IMG/VR virus record: IMGVR_UViG_3300044960_000747
Location: 1 to 36,994 of that record
Source of the DNA: a virus
DNA: 36,994 nucleotides
Direction: 5' to 3' (one strand)
The notes under the pieces were generated by a model that did not search any database, was not told the DNA's origin, and saw only the letters and a list, made by a program, of their open reading frames with translations. The position numbers and the translations under genes were made by a program. Positions 36,708 to 36,994 of the stretch are shown here, piece after piece. Position 1 is the first letter of the stretch. The number at the start of each line of letters is the position of its first letter.

Positions 36708-36787
36708 AAAGAGCGGAGAGCCGAGAGCGGAGACACAGATTCTAGTCTCTTGGCTCTCTGCTCTTAGCTCTTCGCTCTTAGCTCTTT
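36708..36787 (+). repeat. Type A heptad hairpin element, second copy
   Basis: Same as 319-398, with one unit changed from TTCGCTC to TTAGCTC. Confidence 0.9.
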
Positions 36788-36800
36788 GGGGAGTGCCAGC

Positions 36801-36994
36801 ATGGCGACATTCCACCTGGCGAGAATGAACTGGATAGCCGACCTCGACCAGCCCGGGGCCACGGTGATCACGGAGGCCTGGGCGGGGCATACGGCGGGCT
36901 ACGTGGCACGGTTGGAGCCGGGCAGGACCAATCCCCTCTATGAGGTCGTGCGGAAATTCCTCGATCCGGCCACGGAGGGGCGTAGCGCCTGGGG
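36801..36994 (+). CDS. Hypothetical protein, partial second copy of first gene
   Basis: The first 64 codons of the gene at 412-1077, cut by the window end. Compared with the first copy it has one amino-acid change (Gln to Lys at residue 51) and two silent changes. Confidence 0.8.
   Translation, partial: MATFHLARMNWIADLDQPGATVITEAWAGHTAGYVARLEPGRTNPLYEVVRKFLDPATEGRSAW

Larger units (their letters stand above)
36390..36994 (+). repeat. Terminal direct repeat, right copy
   Basis: Second copy of 1-605 with 12 substitutions: nine in the 411 bases before the first gene start and three in the 194 coding bases, of which two are silent. Confidence 0.95.

Noticed and set aside
319-36787. Insertion sequences or REP-associated transposase
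   Set aside because: No transposase or RAYT-like gene was found in the window, and the elements lack target-site duplications that could be recognised by eye.

Overview
The window reads as one complete temperate tailed phage (or excised/tandem prophage) of about 36.4 kb. The first 605 bases recur at 36390-36994 with 12 substitutions and no indels, so the sequence goes once round the element and starts again. Base composition is GC-rich. Nearly all genes are on the + strand in the order of a siphovirus-like phage with several Mu-type head proteins. The host is probably a bacterium of the Planctomycetota or a similar GC-rich lineage. This is inferred from the csrA-like gene, the PKD-like and thioredoxin-like accessory domains, the plant-type GDP-mannose 3,5-epimerase homologue and the heptad-repeat hairpins between genes. 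It is not proven by a marker gene.

Layout: (1) 1-5064, early/replication block. It has small unknown proteins, a CsrA-like RNA-binding protein, a possible single-strand-annealing recombinase, Cys-rich small proteins, a gene remnant and a winged-helix replication protein with an origin-like hairpin in its linker; it closes with a terminator. (2) 5206-12730, packaging and portal. It has HTH protein(s), small terminase-like and large terminase, a KTSC-domain protein, a DUF935/Mu gp29-type portal fused to an acetyltransferase-like domain, and two tandem paralogous small proteins; a strong terminator follows at 12836-12879. (3) 12934-17767, head and head-tail joining. It has a prohead protease-scaffold, decoration protein, major capsid protein, gp36-like connector, tail-tube-like protein and a tail chaperone with an A8 -1 frameshift site. 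(4) 17853-27848, tail and probable lysis/surface proteins. These include a short tape-measure candidate, two large structural proteins, a secreted or lipoprotein-like protein whose signal peptide is encoded by a repeat, a papain-like peptidase, a holin-like protein and a large tail protein with a serine-rich linker of about 180 residues. (5) 27897-32648, a glycan cassette. It has a GT25 glycosyltransferase with an internal duplication, a fused glycosyltransferase/glycosyltransferase/methyltransferase, and a GDP-mannose 3,5-epimerase. (6) 32645-33993 on the - strand, a membrane protein and a RelE/ParE-like toxin with its partner. (7) 34000-36418, the integration region. It has a 47-nt 3' half of tRNA-Phe(GAA) as attP candidate, palindromes, an excisionase-like gene, a terminator and a tyrosine integrase.

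Two themes run through the window. First, about 19 hairpin-forming elements built of 7-bp units sit mainly in the short gaps just upstream of start codons, and several have been absorbed into coding sequence (signal peptide, terminase N-terminus, start codons). Because the phage also encodes a CsrA homologue and one repeat class presents a conserved GGA near the hairpin tip, RNA-level control through these repeats is a testable idea. Second, the serine-rich tail protein lies directly beside three sugar-modifying enzymes, suggesting a phage-encoded system that glycosylates its own receptor-binding protein. All functional calls rest on motif reading by eye; no database search was run.
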